From contig CALFIE010000087.1 in the NCBI GenBank assembly GCA_937876095.1, positions 1 to 64,000 of the forward strand: DNA of 64,000 bases. Direction: 5' to 3'. This document shows positions 52,385 through 60,664 of the stretch, piece after piece. The notes beneath the pieces are model-generated. The model saw only the letters and a program-made list of their open reading frames with translations. It searched no databases and was not told where the DNA came from. Every line of letters begins with the position of its first letter. The stretch's first letter is position 1. The translations under genes were made by a program, and so were the position numbers. Source of the DNA: an uncultured Flavobacteriales bacterium (lineage in GTDB: Bacteria; Bacteroidota; Bacteroidia; Flavobacteriales; Weeksellaceae).

Positions 52385-52582
52385 AAACCACAAATCGAAG
52401 ATTCGACGAAGTCAAAAGGCACAAAAGTAATTTTTACGTAAAAAGGCTAACAAAAGAAATCATAAGTTTAAAAATCAAGGATTTTTTTATTTTCTTTAAT
52501 TAGTATTTTTTACTCTCTAATTTTTTAAAAAAGAATAAACTTTTGTGCCTTTTGACTTCGTCGAATCTTCGATTTGTGGTTT
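52385..52582. repeat. MITE-like inverted repeat, copy 3 (perfect 43-base arms)
   Basis: Arms 52385-52427 and 52540-52582 are exact reverse complements over 43 bases, beginning AAACCACAAATCGAAGATTC on the left. The outer and inner parts match copies 1 and 2 (AACCAC... and GGCACAAAAG), but each arm carries about 20 extra bases (around CGAAGATTCGACGAAGTC) not seen in those. The interior has an AAAATCAAGGATTTT-like palindrome. It fills the gap between the convergent nth and DUF885 genes. Confidence 0.75.
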
Positions 52583-52587
52583 AAAAT

Positions 52588-54381
52588 TTATTGTTTCTTC
52601 GCCCAAAGTTCCATTTTTCTTTCTAAGACAGATAAAGGAAGGCAGCCTTGGTTCAACAATTCATCATGAAATTTTGCTAAATTGAATTTTGTTCCCAATT
52701 GTTTTTCGTATTTTGCTCTCAGTTCTAAAATTTTTAGCGAGCCGATTTTGTAACCCAATGCTTGTCCGGGAACTGCCATATAGCGCTCTATTGCAGAAGT
52801 TGCGCCATCTTCGGAATCCGAAATATTATCCAAATAATATTTGATAACCTGTTCTCTCGTCATAGTTCCGGTGTGAATTCCGGTATCAACAACCAAACGA
52901 ACAGCGCGCAACATTTGATCGCTTAAATATCCCATTTTTTGGTAAGGATCGGTGTATAAACCAAATTCTGGACCCAAAGTTTCGCAGTAATGAGCCCAAC
53001 CTTCTCCGTATGCGCCAAACCAACCAAATCTCATAAATTTTGGGATTTTGGTGTTTTCTTGTTGAAGTGAAATCTGGTAATGATGACCAGGAATAGCTTC
53101 ATGTAAAAAGAGCGATTCCATTCCGTTGGTCACATTGTATTTTTTAGGATCAGGAAGTGGGACATAGAAAATTCCGGGGCGTTTTCCATCGGGAGTTCCT
53201 TGCAAATATTCTGCAGAAGCACTTGCTTCTCGAAATTTCTCGGTTTGTCTGATTTCAAATGGAGATTTCGGTGTTACATTGAACATCGTTTTCAGTTTCG
53301 GGGTAATTTTGGTTAAAATTCCTTGGAAAGCATTCAAAACTTCAGTTGTAGTTTTATAAGGCATTGCTTTTGGATCGGTAGATTCGTGGTGAATAAATTC
53401 TTCCAAAGTCCCATTAAAACCAATTTGTTGTTGCACTTTTGCCATTTCTGCTCTCAACATTGCCACTTGTTGTAAACCAATTTGGTGAATTTCTTCAGGC
53501 GTTTTATTGGTTGTCGTCCAACTTTTAGCGTAATATTTATACGTATTACTTCCATTTGGTAAGGCGTTGATTCCGTCGGTTTCGCGTGCTTTTGGTAAAT
53601 ATTCGGTTTCAAGAAATTTCCCCATTTTTGTGTAAGAAGGGATAATTTTTTTAGAAATCATTTCTTTGAAGAGAGTGGTGTATTTTTCTTTTTGTTCAGG
53701 AGTGAAATTATTAGGAAAATTCTGAACCGGTCCGAAAAAAATATTTTTTTCGAAATCAGAAGTCGTAATTTCTTCAGCTTTCATTTGCGGAATCATTTTC
53801 AGAACGAGTTTTTTAGGCAAAACAACATCGTTGTTGATTCCTTCTTTGAAATTTTCGGTTGCCTTATTCATCCAATCAGAAAATTTTTCTACTCTTTTCA
53901 ACCAATTATCATAATCTTTGGTTGTATTAAAAGGCTGATTTCCTTTTCCGCTCCCAAGCAAAGGAAAATCTAAAGGCAATCCACCAAATTGTGTAAATGG
54001 TAGAAATTCAGGGTGATATGCGTAACGTTCTATTTTGTCTTTCAAGGTATAATCCAGAACATCGTACACCACTTTTTTGTCGTCGGACAAATTTTTGTAA
54101 TCAATTTCTTTCAGTTGTTGCAAGACGCTGTTATAGAATGCAACTTCTCCCGAAATAAAGTCTTTATCAATATTTATTGGTAGTTGATCATTGTATCTTG
54201 CATCACCTTGTGATGTGGCTTGCAAAGGATACAGTTTGAGATATTTTTCGTAATAATTACACGCAATAGAATCTATATCTATCGTACTAATTTCACTTAT
54301 TGGGCGGTCTTGTTTTTTACAAGAAAATGCACCGAAAACAATTGCAAGAATCAAAATGCCAATTAAAAGTAACTTCTTCAT
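52588..54381 (-). CDS. DUF885 lipoprotein, predicted metallopeptidase
   Basis: A 597-residue lipoprotein (lipobox FSC near residue 21, signal peptide MKKLLLIGILILAIVFGAFS). It belongs to the DUF885 family of predicted zinc peptidases: the metal motif LHEAIPGHHYQI sits near residue 425 and the conserved YGEGWAHYCE about 35 residues later; the C-terminal GQALGYKIG segment is also diagnostic. It probably cleaves peptides outside the inner membrane. The substrate is unknown. It stands alone, converging with nth across the repeat copy 3. Confidence 0.88.
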   Translation of the reverse strand: MKKLLLIGILILAIVFGAFSCKKQDRPISEISTIDIDSIACNYYEKYLKLYPLQATSQGDARYNDQLPINIDKDFISGEVAFYNSVLQQLKEIDYKNLSDDKKVVYDVLDYTLKDKIERYAYHPEFLPFTQFGGLPLDFPLLGSGKGNQPFNTTKDYDNWLKRVEKFSDWMNKATENFKEGINNDVVLPKKLVLKMIPQMKAEEITTSDFEKNIFFGPVQNFPNNFTPEQKEKYTTLFKEMISKKIIPSYTKMGKFLETEYLPKARETDGINALPNGSNTYKYYAKSWTTTNKTPEEIHQIGLQQVAMLRAEMAKVQQQIGFNGTLEEFIHHESTDPKAMPYKTTTEVLNAFQGILTKITPKLKTMFNVTPKSPFEIRQTEKFREASASAEYLQGTPDGKRPGIFYVPLPDPKKYNVTNGMESLFLHEAIPGHHYQISLQQENTKIPKFMRFGWFGAYGEGWAHYCETLGPEFGLYTDPYQKMGYLSDQMLRAVRLVVDTGIHTGTMTREQVIKYYLDNISDSEDGATSAIERYMAVPGQALGYKIGSLKILELRAKYEKQLGTKFNLAKFHDELLNQGCLPLSVLERKMELWAKKQ

Positions 54382-54487
54382 TTTCTAAATTTTAGAATTG
54401 CTAAATTATAAATTTGATTGTTATCTACAAGTATTTTAGAATGTTTAAAAATTATTAAAAAAATCATTGTGCAATGAATCTATTTTT

Positions 54488-54495
54488 TATCTTTG
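54488..54495 (+). promoter_or_regulatory. Candidate -7 element
   Basis: TATCTTTG fits TAnnTTTG, 48 bases upstream of the acidic protein's start codon; no clear -33 element. Confidence 0.4.
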
Positions 54496-54543
54496 TTCAA
54501 TGAGTATAAATATCGAACACGTATAATTTTTTTTCTTTTACCA

Positions 54544-54999
54544 ATGAAAGGGCTTTTAAAAATTTATCATCCTGATGAAACTTTAAAATACAACATTAAA
54601 AGTACTTACTGCAAAGCAGTTTACATCAACAAACAATATTTTTTGGAAGTTGAAATCATAACAGATGAAGGTTTGGATCATGTAGATGACGACTCTCTGC
54701 AATATCATTTTCCACAATTATCTTTGGATCTTTTCGATTTTCCTATTGATTCTTCTGAAATCGAAGGGAAAACATTTGTCATCAACGATTCTGATGAAAC
54801 ATACACCGAAGTTGACCTTTTTGATGATGAAGAGGCCTATATTTATAACAACGAACTCTGTTTTGGGAAAGATGAAGATGGTGAACTTCAACTGATTTGG
54901 AATGGCACGATTGATGATTTCTACACTGGCACAGATAATCCGATTCCTTTTAAACTGAAATGTCATTTTAAGCCAGACGAAATAGATGTGGAAGAATAA
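54544..54999 (+). CDS. Hypothetical acidic protein
   Basis: A 151-residue soluble protein with a low isoelectric point: the middle is rich in Asp and Glu (HVDDDSLQYHF, NDSDETYTEVDLFDDEEAY). The regular strand-rich pattern and the KGLLKIYHPDETLKY start remind me of DUF2004/DUF7021-like proteins of unknown function, but I cannot confirm that. The ATG at 54544 begins the conserved-looking part; the region before it is not protein-like. Single-gene unit. Confidence 0.7.
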   Translation: MKGLLKIYHPDETLKYNIKSTYCKAVYINKQYFLEVEIITDEGLDHVDDDSLQYHFPQLSLDLFDFPIDSSEIEGKTFVINDSDETYTEVDLFDDEEAYIYNNELCFGKDEDGELQLIWNGTIDDFYTGTDNPIPFKLKCHFKPDEIDVEE

Positions 55000-55129
55000 T
55001 TTGGGAAGTTGAAATCTTGTTGATTTTTTGTAACTTAAAAAGGTTTTTATTTGACTTTTTAAATTGCGCCATTGTATTTTTTGCTCTAACAAAAAAAAAC
55101 GCGAAATTGGCGATAAAAATCTTTAAAAA

Positions 55130-55441
55130 ATGATTTCCTCTACACCTAAACCACCATATTACGCAGTAATATTTACTTCAATAAAAAATTCTGAAGACCA
55201 AGGTTATGAAGATATGGCAGATAAAATGTGGAATCTTGCACAAAATCAACCTGGGTTTTTAGGAGCAGAAAGTGCTCGGAACGAAGTAGGAATCACCGTT
55301 TCTTATTGGAAAGACTTAGAAAGCATCAAAAATTGGAAACAAAATACAGAACATCTCTTCGCACAAAAAATGGGCAAAAATGTTTGGTACAAAAATTATA
55401 AAGTCAGAATTTGTTTGGTGGAAAAAGATTATGAATTTTAG
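55130..55441 (+). CDS. Antibiotic-biosynthesis-monooxygenase-fold protein
   Basis: A 103-residue ABM-superfamily (ferredoxin-like, dimeric) protein: YYAVIFTSIKNSEDQGY, the LAQNQPGFLGAESARNE motif and the VSYWKDLESIKNWKQNTEH segment are typical of the ABM group that includes quinol monooxygenases and haem-degrading IsdG-like enzymes. The key haem-pocket residues cannot be judged, so substrate is unknown. It stands alone between two non-coding gaps. Confidence 0.88.
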   Translation: MISSTPKPPYYAVIFTSIKNSEDQGYEDMADKMWNLAQNQPGFLGAESARNEVGITVSYWKDLESIKNWKQNTEHLFAQKMGKNVWYKNYKVRICLVEKDYEF

Positions 55442-55582
55442 GGAATATTCTTGAATTAATTATTCTTGTATTTAATTAAAGCAAAAAGAAAACCTTCAGA
55501 TTCCCAAAAACATAATAAGCATCGCATATTTTCGTTATCAATAAACTAATAAATATAGTATAAAATTCTAATTTACAAGCAA

Positions 55583-56263
55583 ATGTTTCTACAAGTAATC
55601 GCACCAAATACAACTCCGCAAACACAAGAACACGTTTTTTCTTTTTGGCAAATTATGTTCCACGGCAATATTTTCGCCAATGTGGTGATGATTACTATCC
55701 TCTGTTTGGGCGTTTTTTCGTTGTATATTTTTTTAGAAAGGCTTTTCTACATCAACAGACAACAGAAAATCAATGATGCAAATTTGATGAACAACATTAA
55801 TGATTTACTAAAAGACGGAAAAGTACAATCCGCAATCGACTATTGTGAACGACAAAATACACCTGAAGCGAGAATTTTGCAAAAAGGAGTCACGAGAATT
55901 GGTCGACCAATTTCGGATATTGTAAGCGCAATGGAAAGTCAGGCACAAATTGAAGTTTCAAAATTAGAGAAAAACCTTAATCTTTTAGCATCTATACCAA
56001 GTATTGCTCCAATGTTGGGACTTTTGGGAACGGTGATCGGAATTATTATGGCGTTTTTCAATATGGCTAATATGGAAGGATCGTTTTCCCCAAAAACTTT
56101 ATCTACAGGAATTTACACCGCACTCGGACAAACAGCAACTGGACTTGCAGTGGCAATTCCGTCCAACTTTTTTTATAATTTGTTGCTTACCAAAATTGAC
56201 AAATTTGTTTTAAAAATTCAGAATCTTACTTCAGACTTTTTAGATGTCATCAATAAACCATAG
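55583..56263 (+). CDS. ExbB/TolQ-type proton channel protein
   Basis: A 226-residue inner-membrane protein with three membrane helices (about 20-47, 125-150 and 165-190) and the MotA/TolQ/ExbB signature IAPMLGLLGTVIGIIMAF followed by ALGQTATGLAVAIPSNF. It forms the pentameric motor that energises TonB or TolA. The following exbD-like and tonB-like genes make it an ExbB-type motor for TonB-dependent receptors. The gaps to these genes are 3 and 0 bases, so they form one operon. Confidence 0.92.
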   Translation: MFLQVIAPNTTPQTQEHVFSFWQIMFHGNIFANVVMITILCLGVFSLYIFLERLFYINRQQKINDANLMNNINDLLKDGKVQSAIDYCERQNTPEARILQKGVTRIGRPISDIVSAMESQAQIEVSKLEKNLNLLASIPSIAPMLGLLGTVIGIIMAFFNMANMEGSFSPKTLSTGIYTALGQTATGLAVAIPSNFFYNLLLTKIDKFVLKIQNLTSDFLDVINKP

Positions 56264-56266
56264 AAA

Positions 56267-56665
56267 ATGAAAATAAAGCGCAGAAATAAAGCCAATCCTG
56301 AGTTTTCACTTGCTGCAATGGTAGATGTTATTCTACTTTTGCTCATCTTTTTTATGGTAACTTCGGCCGCTTCTAACGTGAGTGCAATTGATGTGAAATT
56401 ACCAAAAGGAGAGGTTGAAAACCCCAATATTCCGAATGAATTATCAGTAAGCATTAAAGAAGACGGCGCTTATTTTGTAGATGACAAACCTGTGCAAAAA
56501 GAAGCACTTGAACAAACAATAGTTAATCGTTTGAATGGAGCAAAAACGCCCTCTTTTACAATTAGAGCCGACGAAAATACACGACACAAAGAGGTGGTTT
56601 ATTTAATGGAAATCGCTGAAAAACATCAATTTAGCATTGCAATTGCAACAACTAAAGAGCAATAA
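56267..56665 (+). CDS. ExbD/TolR-family protein
   Basis: A 132-residue protein with an N-terminal membrane helix (ILLLLIFFMVTSAA) carrying the essential proton-path Asp in MVDVILLLLIFFMV, and a C-terminal periplasmic ExbD domain (KLPKGEVENPNIPNELSVSI...). Together with the adjacent exbB-like gene it makes the proton-motive-force motor. It overlaps nothing and is directly followed, without a gap, by the tonB-like gene. Confidence 0.92.
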   Translation: MKIKRRNKANPEFSLAAMVDVILLLLIFFMVTSAASNVSAIDVKLPKGEVENPNIPNELSVSIKEDGAYFVDDKPVQKEALEQTIVNRLNGAKTPSFTIRADENTRHKEVVYLMEIAEKHQFSIAIATTKEQ

Positions 56666-57568
56666 ATGAGTAACTACTCTACATACAAAAACGAGGATAA
56701 TAAAGACAAACTGAAAAGTGGAATCATCACCGCAATTGTATGGTCTTTGCTACTGCTTTTTGTCTTTATGTATAAAATCGCAGAAAAAATTCCTCCTAAA
56801 AAGGAAGTTGTGACGAGAATGCTCATTAATTTCGGAGATAATAGAAATGGTGACGGCATTGAAGAACCTGCAAATCAAGACGGTAGTTTGGCTTCAAAAG
56901 CTACTACCAATTCTGATGAAATTCCTAAACCAAAAGTTGTTGAAAAAGTAATTGAAAAACCACAACCAATTCCCTTGTCTCAACCTACCAAAAAAGAAAC
57001 AACTTCAGGAAAAATCATTACCGGGAAAGACAGTAAACATTCGGTAAAAACCTCAGAAAAATCTGAAAAAACAGAAAAAAATAACAAAAAATCGGCGATT
57101 TCTTCCAAAAACGAGACTTCTAAAAATTCGGGTTCCAAAGCAACAACAGCCAATTCTAAAACCAGAAATGGCGACGGAAAAGGTAATCAAGCCATCGGAA
57201 ATCTAATTAAAGGGCGAGGAACAAAACCAGGTTCACAAGGCGACGGAAAAGACATTGGCAACAATGGAGATCCACTTGGTGGCGACGGAAATGGCGACAG
57301 CAAAATAGGTATAGATCGCAAGTTGGTCGGTTTTATTCCCGGAACAATGGGACGTGGTGGTGCACAACCAACACACAAATGTTCCATCGAAGGTCGTATC
57401 GTGATTTCGTACACGGTTGACAAAGCCGGAAACGTGGTTTCTGCACATCGAGCAAGTGGGATTTCCGATCCTTGCGTGGTTTCTACTTCCATTTCTTGGG
57501 TGAAAAAATTTGTAAAAGCCGAAAAAGCAAGTACGTCATCTTCAGGAACTTACAAAATTGTTTTTTAA
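56666..57568 (+). CDS. TonB-family energy transducer
   Basis: A 300-residue protein with one N-terminal membrane helix (about 23-41), a spacer, and a C-terminal TonB-like domain (GRIVISYTVDKAGNVVSAHRASGISDP to the end). Instead of the usual Pro-rich spacer, the linker is Lys/Ser-rich and then Gly/Asn/Asp-rich (about 155-225: NGDGKGNQAIGN..., GDPLGGDGNGDS). It would carry energy from the ExbB/ExbD motor to outer-membrane receptors. Such proteins are sometimes misannotated as siderophore-binding proteins. Confidence 0.8.
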   Translation: MSNYSTYKNEDNKDKLKSGIITAIVWSLLLLFVFMYKIAEKIPPKKEVVTRMLINFGDNRNGDGIEEPANQDGSLASKATTNSDEIPKPKVVEKVIEKPQPIPLSQPTKKETTSGKIITGKDSKHSVKTSEKSEKTEKNNKKSAISSKNETSKNSGSKATTANSKTRNGDGKGNQAIGNLIKGRGTKPGSQGDGKDIGNNGDPLGGDGNGDSKIGIDRKLVGFIPGTMGRGGAQPTHKCSIEGRIVISYTVDKAGNVVSAHRASGISDPCVVSTSISWVKKFVKAEKASTSSSGTYKIVF

Positions 57569-57603
57569 ATATTTTTTTAAGTTAATTTTGAGTTTGGTCT
57601 AAG

Positions 57604-57712
57604 TTTGGGCGCCAATTTCCGCCTTCCGCTCTCAATCTTTATATAAAAATCCTGTGCTTCCTCCATACATTTTTTATAAAAAGGATTTCCGCTCAAGTCG
57701 GGGCGTAATGAC
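57604..57712. repeat. GC-richer intergenic repeat with hairpin
   Basis: GTTTGGGCGCCAATTTCCGC..., TTCCGCTCTCAATC, an AAAATCC...GGATTT stem, and a closing TTTCCGCTCAAGTCGGGGCG. It is distinctly richer in G+C than its surroundings and non-coding. The same type of element is familiar from intergenic gaps of other Flavobacteriia, from memory. No function known. Confidence 0.5.
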
Positions 57713-57748
57713 GTTTACAAAATACGATTTTAGAAAAATCCATTTTTT

Positions 57749-57756
57749 TATCTTTG
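57749..57756 (+). promoter_or_regulatory. Promoter -7 element that sets the folC start
   Basis: TATCTTTG fits TAnnTTTG, with a TTTA 17 bases upstream at the -33 position. It overlaps the first in-frame TTG (57754), so translation must begin later, most likely at the TTG at 57769. Confidence 0.5.
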
Positions 57757-57768
57757 CAAGAAAATTTC

Positions 57769-59040
57769 TTGAAAAATAGTACTCAAATTATTTCATTAGA
57801 AGATTTCGAAACCAATTATCAACAAGCGATTGATTGGCTATTTGTACAGATGCCCAATTACCAAACCGATGGAAAAAAGGCCTACAAACCGGGCTTAGAA
57901 AACATCACGAAACTCTGCGCTTTTTTTGGAAATCCGCAAGAGAAAATCAAATGTATTCACATTGGTGGAACCAACGGAAAAGGCTCTGTTAGCAATATGT
58001 TGGCGTCGATTTTACAAGAGCAAGGTTATAAAGTTGGCTTGTACAATTCTCCTCATCTCATTGATTTCACCGAACGAATAAAAATTAATGGTGAAAATTG
58101 CGACAAAGTTTTTGTGTATGATTTTATTCAAAAGTTAAAGATTTTACCCGAAGAAATTCGCCCATCTTTTTTTGAATTTACCACGATTATGGCTTTTGAA
58201 TATTTTTTTCAAAACCAAGTAGATATTGCTATAATAGAAGTTGGTTTGGGTGGAAGATTAGATTCTACCAACATCATACAACCATTGGTTTCTGCAATTA
58301 CCAATGTTCAACTTGATCATCAAGATATATTAGGTGAAACTATTCAAGAAATTGCGCAAGAAAAAGCGGGAATAATTAAAGAAAACACACCAATAGTTTC
58401 AGGTGAAGAAATGGATTTGGTAAAGAAAATTCTACAAGAAAAAGCGAAAGAAAAAAACGCTGAATTTATTGATGCGACGATTATTCAACATCATTTTCAA
58501 TCTGATTTAAAAGGTATTTATCAACTAAAAAATATTCGAGTGGTTCTTGCAATAATTCAAGAATTAAGAAAAAAATATTTTCCCATTTCTGACGAGAATA
58601 TTAAAAACGGACTTTTAAATGTCCATAAAAACACAGGATTCATCGGTCGTTGGTTTGAGTTTTCAAAAGAACCATTAATTATTTGTGACACGGCACATAA
58701 TCAGGCAGGATTAGAAATAATTTTTAAACAATTGGAAGAAATTCCGAAATTCAAACACATTATTTTAGGTTTTGTAAATGAGAAAAAGATTGATGAGGTT
58801 TTGCGTATTTTACCCGAAAATGCCTCCTATTATTTTGTAAAACCCAAAATAAATAGAGGTAGAAACCCAGAAGAATATGAAGAATTACTAAAAATTTCAA
58901 AAATTGATTATCGCCTATTTCAGGATGTGGAATCGGGCTATCAATCTGTTTTACAAAAAATTAAAAAAGGAGAAATGATTTTTATTGGCGGGAGCAACTT
59001 TGTAGTAGGGGATTTTTTAGAAAAAAATTTGCAGAAATAA
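57769..59040 (+). CDS. folC: Folylpolyglutamate synthase/dihydrofolate synthase FolC
   Basis: Mur-ligase-related enzyme adding glutamate to dihydropteroate and folates. The family start (NYQQAIDWLFVQMPNYQTDG), the ATP loop HIGGTNGKGSVSNML near residue 68, and LGGRLDSTNII then VQLDHQDILG confirm it. No ATG lies at the expected N-terminus; the first TTG (57754) falls inside a promoter element, so I take the TTG at 57769, giving 423 residues. The ATG of MPNYQ would be too far inside the conserved domain. It is followed by tRNA-Val. Confidence 0.9.
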   Translation: MKNSTQIISLEDFETNYQQAIDWLFVQMPNYQTDGKKAYKPGLENITKLCAFFGNPQEKIKCIHIGGTNGKGSVSNMLASILQEQGYKVGLYNSPHLIDFTERIKINGENCDKVFVYDFIQKLKILPEEIRPSFFEFTTIMAFEYFFQNQVDIAIIEVGLGGRLDSTNIIQPLVSAITNVQLDHQDILGETIQEIAQEKAGIIKENTPIVSGEEMDLVKKILQEKAKEKNAEFIDATIIQHHFQSDLKGIYQLKNIRVVLAIIQELRKKYFPISDENIKNGLLNVHKNTGFIGRWFEFSKEPLIICDTAHNQAGLEIIFKQLEEIPKFKHIILGFVNEKKIDEVLRILPENASYYFVKPKINRGRNPEEYEELLKISKIDYRLFQDVESGYQSVLQKIKKGEMIFIGGSNFVVGDFLEKNLQK

Positions 59041-59058
59041 AAATTTGCCGTATATTTG
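59028..59058 (+). promoter_or_regulatory. tRNA-Val promoter
   Basis: TTTG (59028-59031), a 19-base spacer, then TATATTTG (59051-59058): an almost ideal Bacteroidota promoter, 15 bases before the tRNA. The -33 part overlaps the end of folC. Confidence 0.7.
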
Positions 59059-59073
59059 CCCAACTAAAAACAA

Positions 59074-59148
59074 GGGTTCTTAGCTCAGTTGGTTCAGAGC
59101 ATCTGGTTTACACCCAGAGGGTCGGGGGTTCGAATCCCTCAGGACCCA
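59074..59148 (+). tRNA. tRNA-Val (anticodon TAC)
   Basis: A full cloverleaf can be drawn: acceptor stem GGGTTCT with AGGACCC (one G-U-type pair), D arm around GCTCAGTTGGTTCAGAGC, anticodon stem TCTGG/CCAGA with loop TTTACAC giving anticodon TAC, and the T arm GGGGGTTCGAATCCCTC. The 3' CCA is not encoded; the discriminator is A. It decodes valine GUA/GUG codons. A terminator follows 9 bases later. Confidence 0.96.
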
Positions 59149-59156
59149 CTTTTAAG

Positions 59157-59187
59157 AAAAAATCTCACATTATTGTGAGATTTTTTT
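59157..59187 (+). terminator. Intrinsic terminator after tRNA-Val
   Basis: AAAAAATCTCACA-TTAT-TGTGAGATTTTTT hairpin with T-tail, 9 bases past the tRNA 3' end. Confidence 0.9.
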
Positions 59188-59315
59188 GTTTATAAATCAT
59201 TATCATTTACATTTATGAAAAAGAAAAGCTAAATTTAATTATTAATATTGAAAATAAATTAAACTAATTAAATTAAATTTTGTTAATTTTATTCATTCGA
59301 AAAAAAAGAATCAGC

Positions 59316-60662
59316 ATGAAAAATTTTAAAATATTTATTGTAGAAGACGATGCTTTTTTTGGCGAAATGATGCGTTTTCACCTACAGTTGAATCCTGATT
59401 ACGATGTACATTTGTTTACTACATCCAAAGAGTGCTTATCTAATTTGTACCTAAATCCTGCAATTGTTTGTTTAGACTTTGGATTACCAGATATACAAGG
59501 AGACGAACTTCTGAAGAAAATTTTGGAGTATGATCCTAAACTTCCCATCATCATCATTAGTGGACAAGAAGATATTGAAGTGGCCATCAATTTTTTGAAA
59601 TCGGGAGCAAAAGATTACATTATAAAAAATGAACACACCAAAGAAATGCTTTGGAATTCCATTATTAAAATCAAAGAAAATCTCACCCTAAAAAATGAAG
59701 TAGAAGACTTGAAAGAAAAACTGGAGCAGAAATTTTCTTTCGAGAAAACCATTATTGGACAAAGTGATGCCATAAAGGAGGTTTTTTCTAAAATTAATAA
59801 AGCAATCAAAACCAACATCAATGTATTGATAACTGGCGAAACAGGAACGGGAAAAGAAGTGGTTTCCAATGCAATACACTACAATTCTGACCGAAAAAAC
59901 AAACCTTTTATTGCCATCAATATGGCGGCAATTCCGAAAGAATTAATGGAAAGTGAATTTTTCGGGTATGAGAAAGGAGCTTTCACAGGAGCCAACAATA
60001 GAAGTATTGGTAAATTTGAACAAGCAAACGGCGGAACTATTTTTCTGGATGAAATCGCAGAATTGGACCTCAATTTACAAAGCAAATTGTTACGAGTATT
60101 GCAAGAGCGAGAAGTCACTAGGATTGGAGGTGATCAAAAAATAAAATTTGATGCCAGATTAATCATTGCAACCCACAAAAATTTACTTGAGGAAGTGAAA
60201 AATGGCAATTTCAGGGAAGATTTGTATTACAGAATTGTAGGTTTGCCCATAGAATTACCACCTCTGCGAGAACGTGATCAAGATATTTTGGTATTGAGTA
60301 AACATTTTATAGAATTATTTACCAAAGAAAACAAGATGAAACCAATGTTTCTTTCTCCAAAAGCAAAAGATAAATTAATGAAACATCCGTTTCACGGAAA
60401 TGTTCGCGAACTGAAATCGGTGATTGATTTGGCTTGTGTAATGGCAGAAGATAAAGAAATCCAACCAGAAGATATCACCTTCAATAGTGTTAATAAAGTT
60501 GAAACGCTCTTTTCTGAAGAAAAATCGTTGAAAGAACACACATCAGATATTATTTTTCATTATTTGAAAAAAAACAACAATGATGTGATAAAAACTGCAA
60601 AAATTTTGGATATAGGCAAATCAACCATTTATAACCTATTAAAAGCAAACGAAAATTCTTAA
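59316..60662 (+). CDS. Sigma-54-dependent response regulator (NtrC family)
   Basis: A 448-residue transcription activator with three domains: an N-terminal receiver (acidic residues EDD at 10-12, phospho-acceptor Asp54 in VCLDFGLPD), a central AAA+ domain (about 145-380; Walker A GETGTGKE at 174-181, sigma-54 contact GAFTGA at 221-226) and a C-terminal Fis-like helix-turn-helix (TAKILDIGKSTIYNLLK). It needs RpoN for activity. The ATG at 59316 leads the receiver. It forms an operon with the FIST protein (2-base gap) and the hybrid-type sensor kinase (2-base gap), which presumably phosphorylates it. Confidence 0.94.
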   Translation: MKNFKIFIVEDDAFFGEMMRFHLQLNPDYDVHLFTTSKECLSNLYLNPAIVCLDFGLPDIQGDELLKKILEYDPKLPIIIISGQEDIEVAINFLKSGAKDYIIKNEHTKEMLWNSIIKIKENLTLKNEVEDLKEKLEQKFSFEKTIIGQSDAIKEVFSKINKAIKTNINVLITGETGTGKEVVSNAIHYNSDRKNKPFIAINMAAIPKELMESEFFGYEKGAFTGANNRSIGKFEQANGGTIFLDEIAELDLNLQSKLLRVLQEREVTRIGGDQKIKFDARLIIATHKNLLEEVKNGNFREDLYYRIVGLPIELPPLRERDQDILVLSKHFIELFTKENKMKPMFLSPKAKDKLMKHPFHGNVRELKSVIDLACVMAEDKEIQPEDITFNSVNKVETLFSEEKSLKEHTSDIIFHYLKKNNNDVIKTAKILDIGKSTIYNLLKANENS

Positions 60663-60664
60663 TT

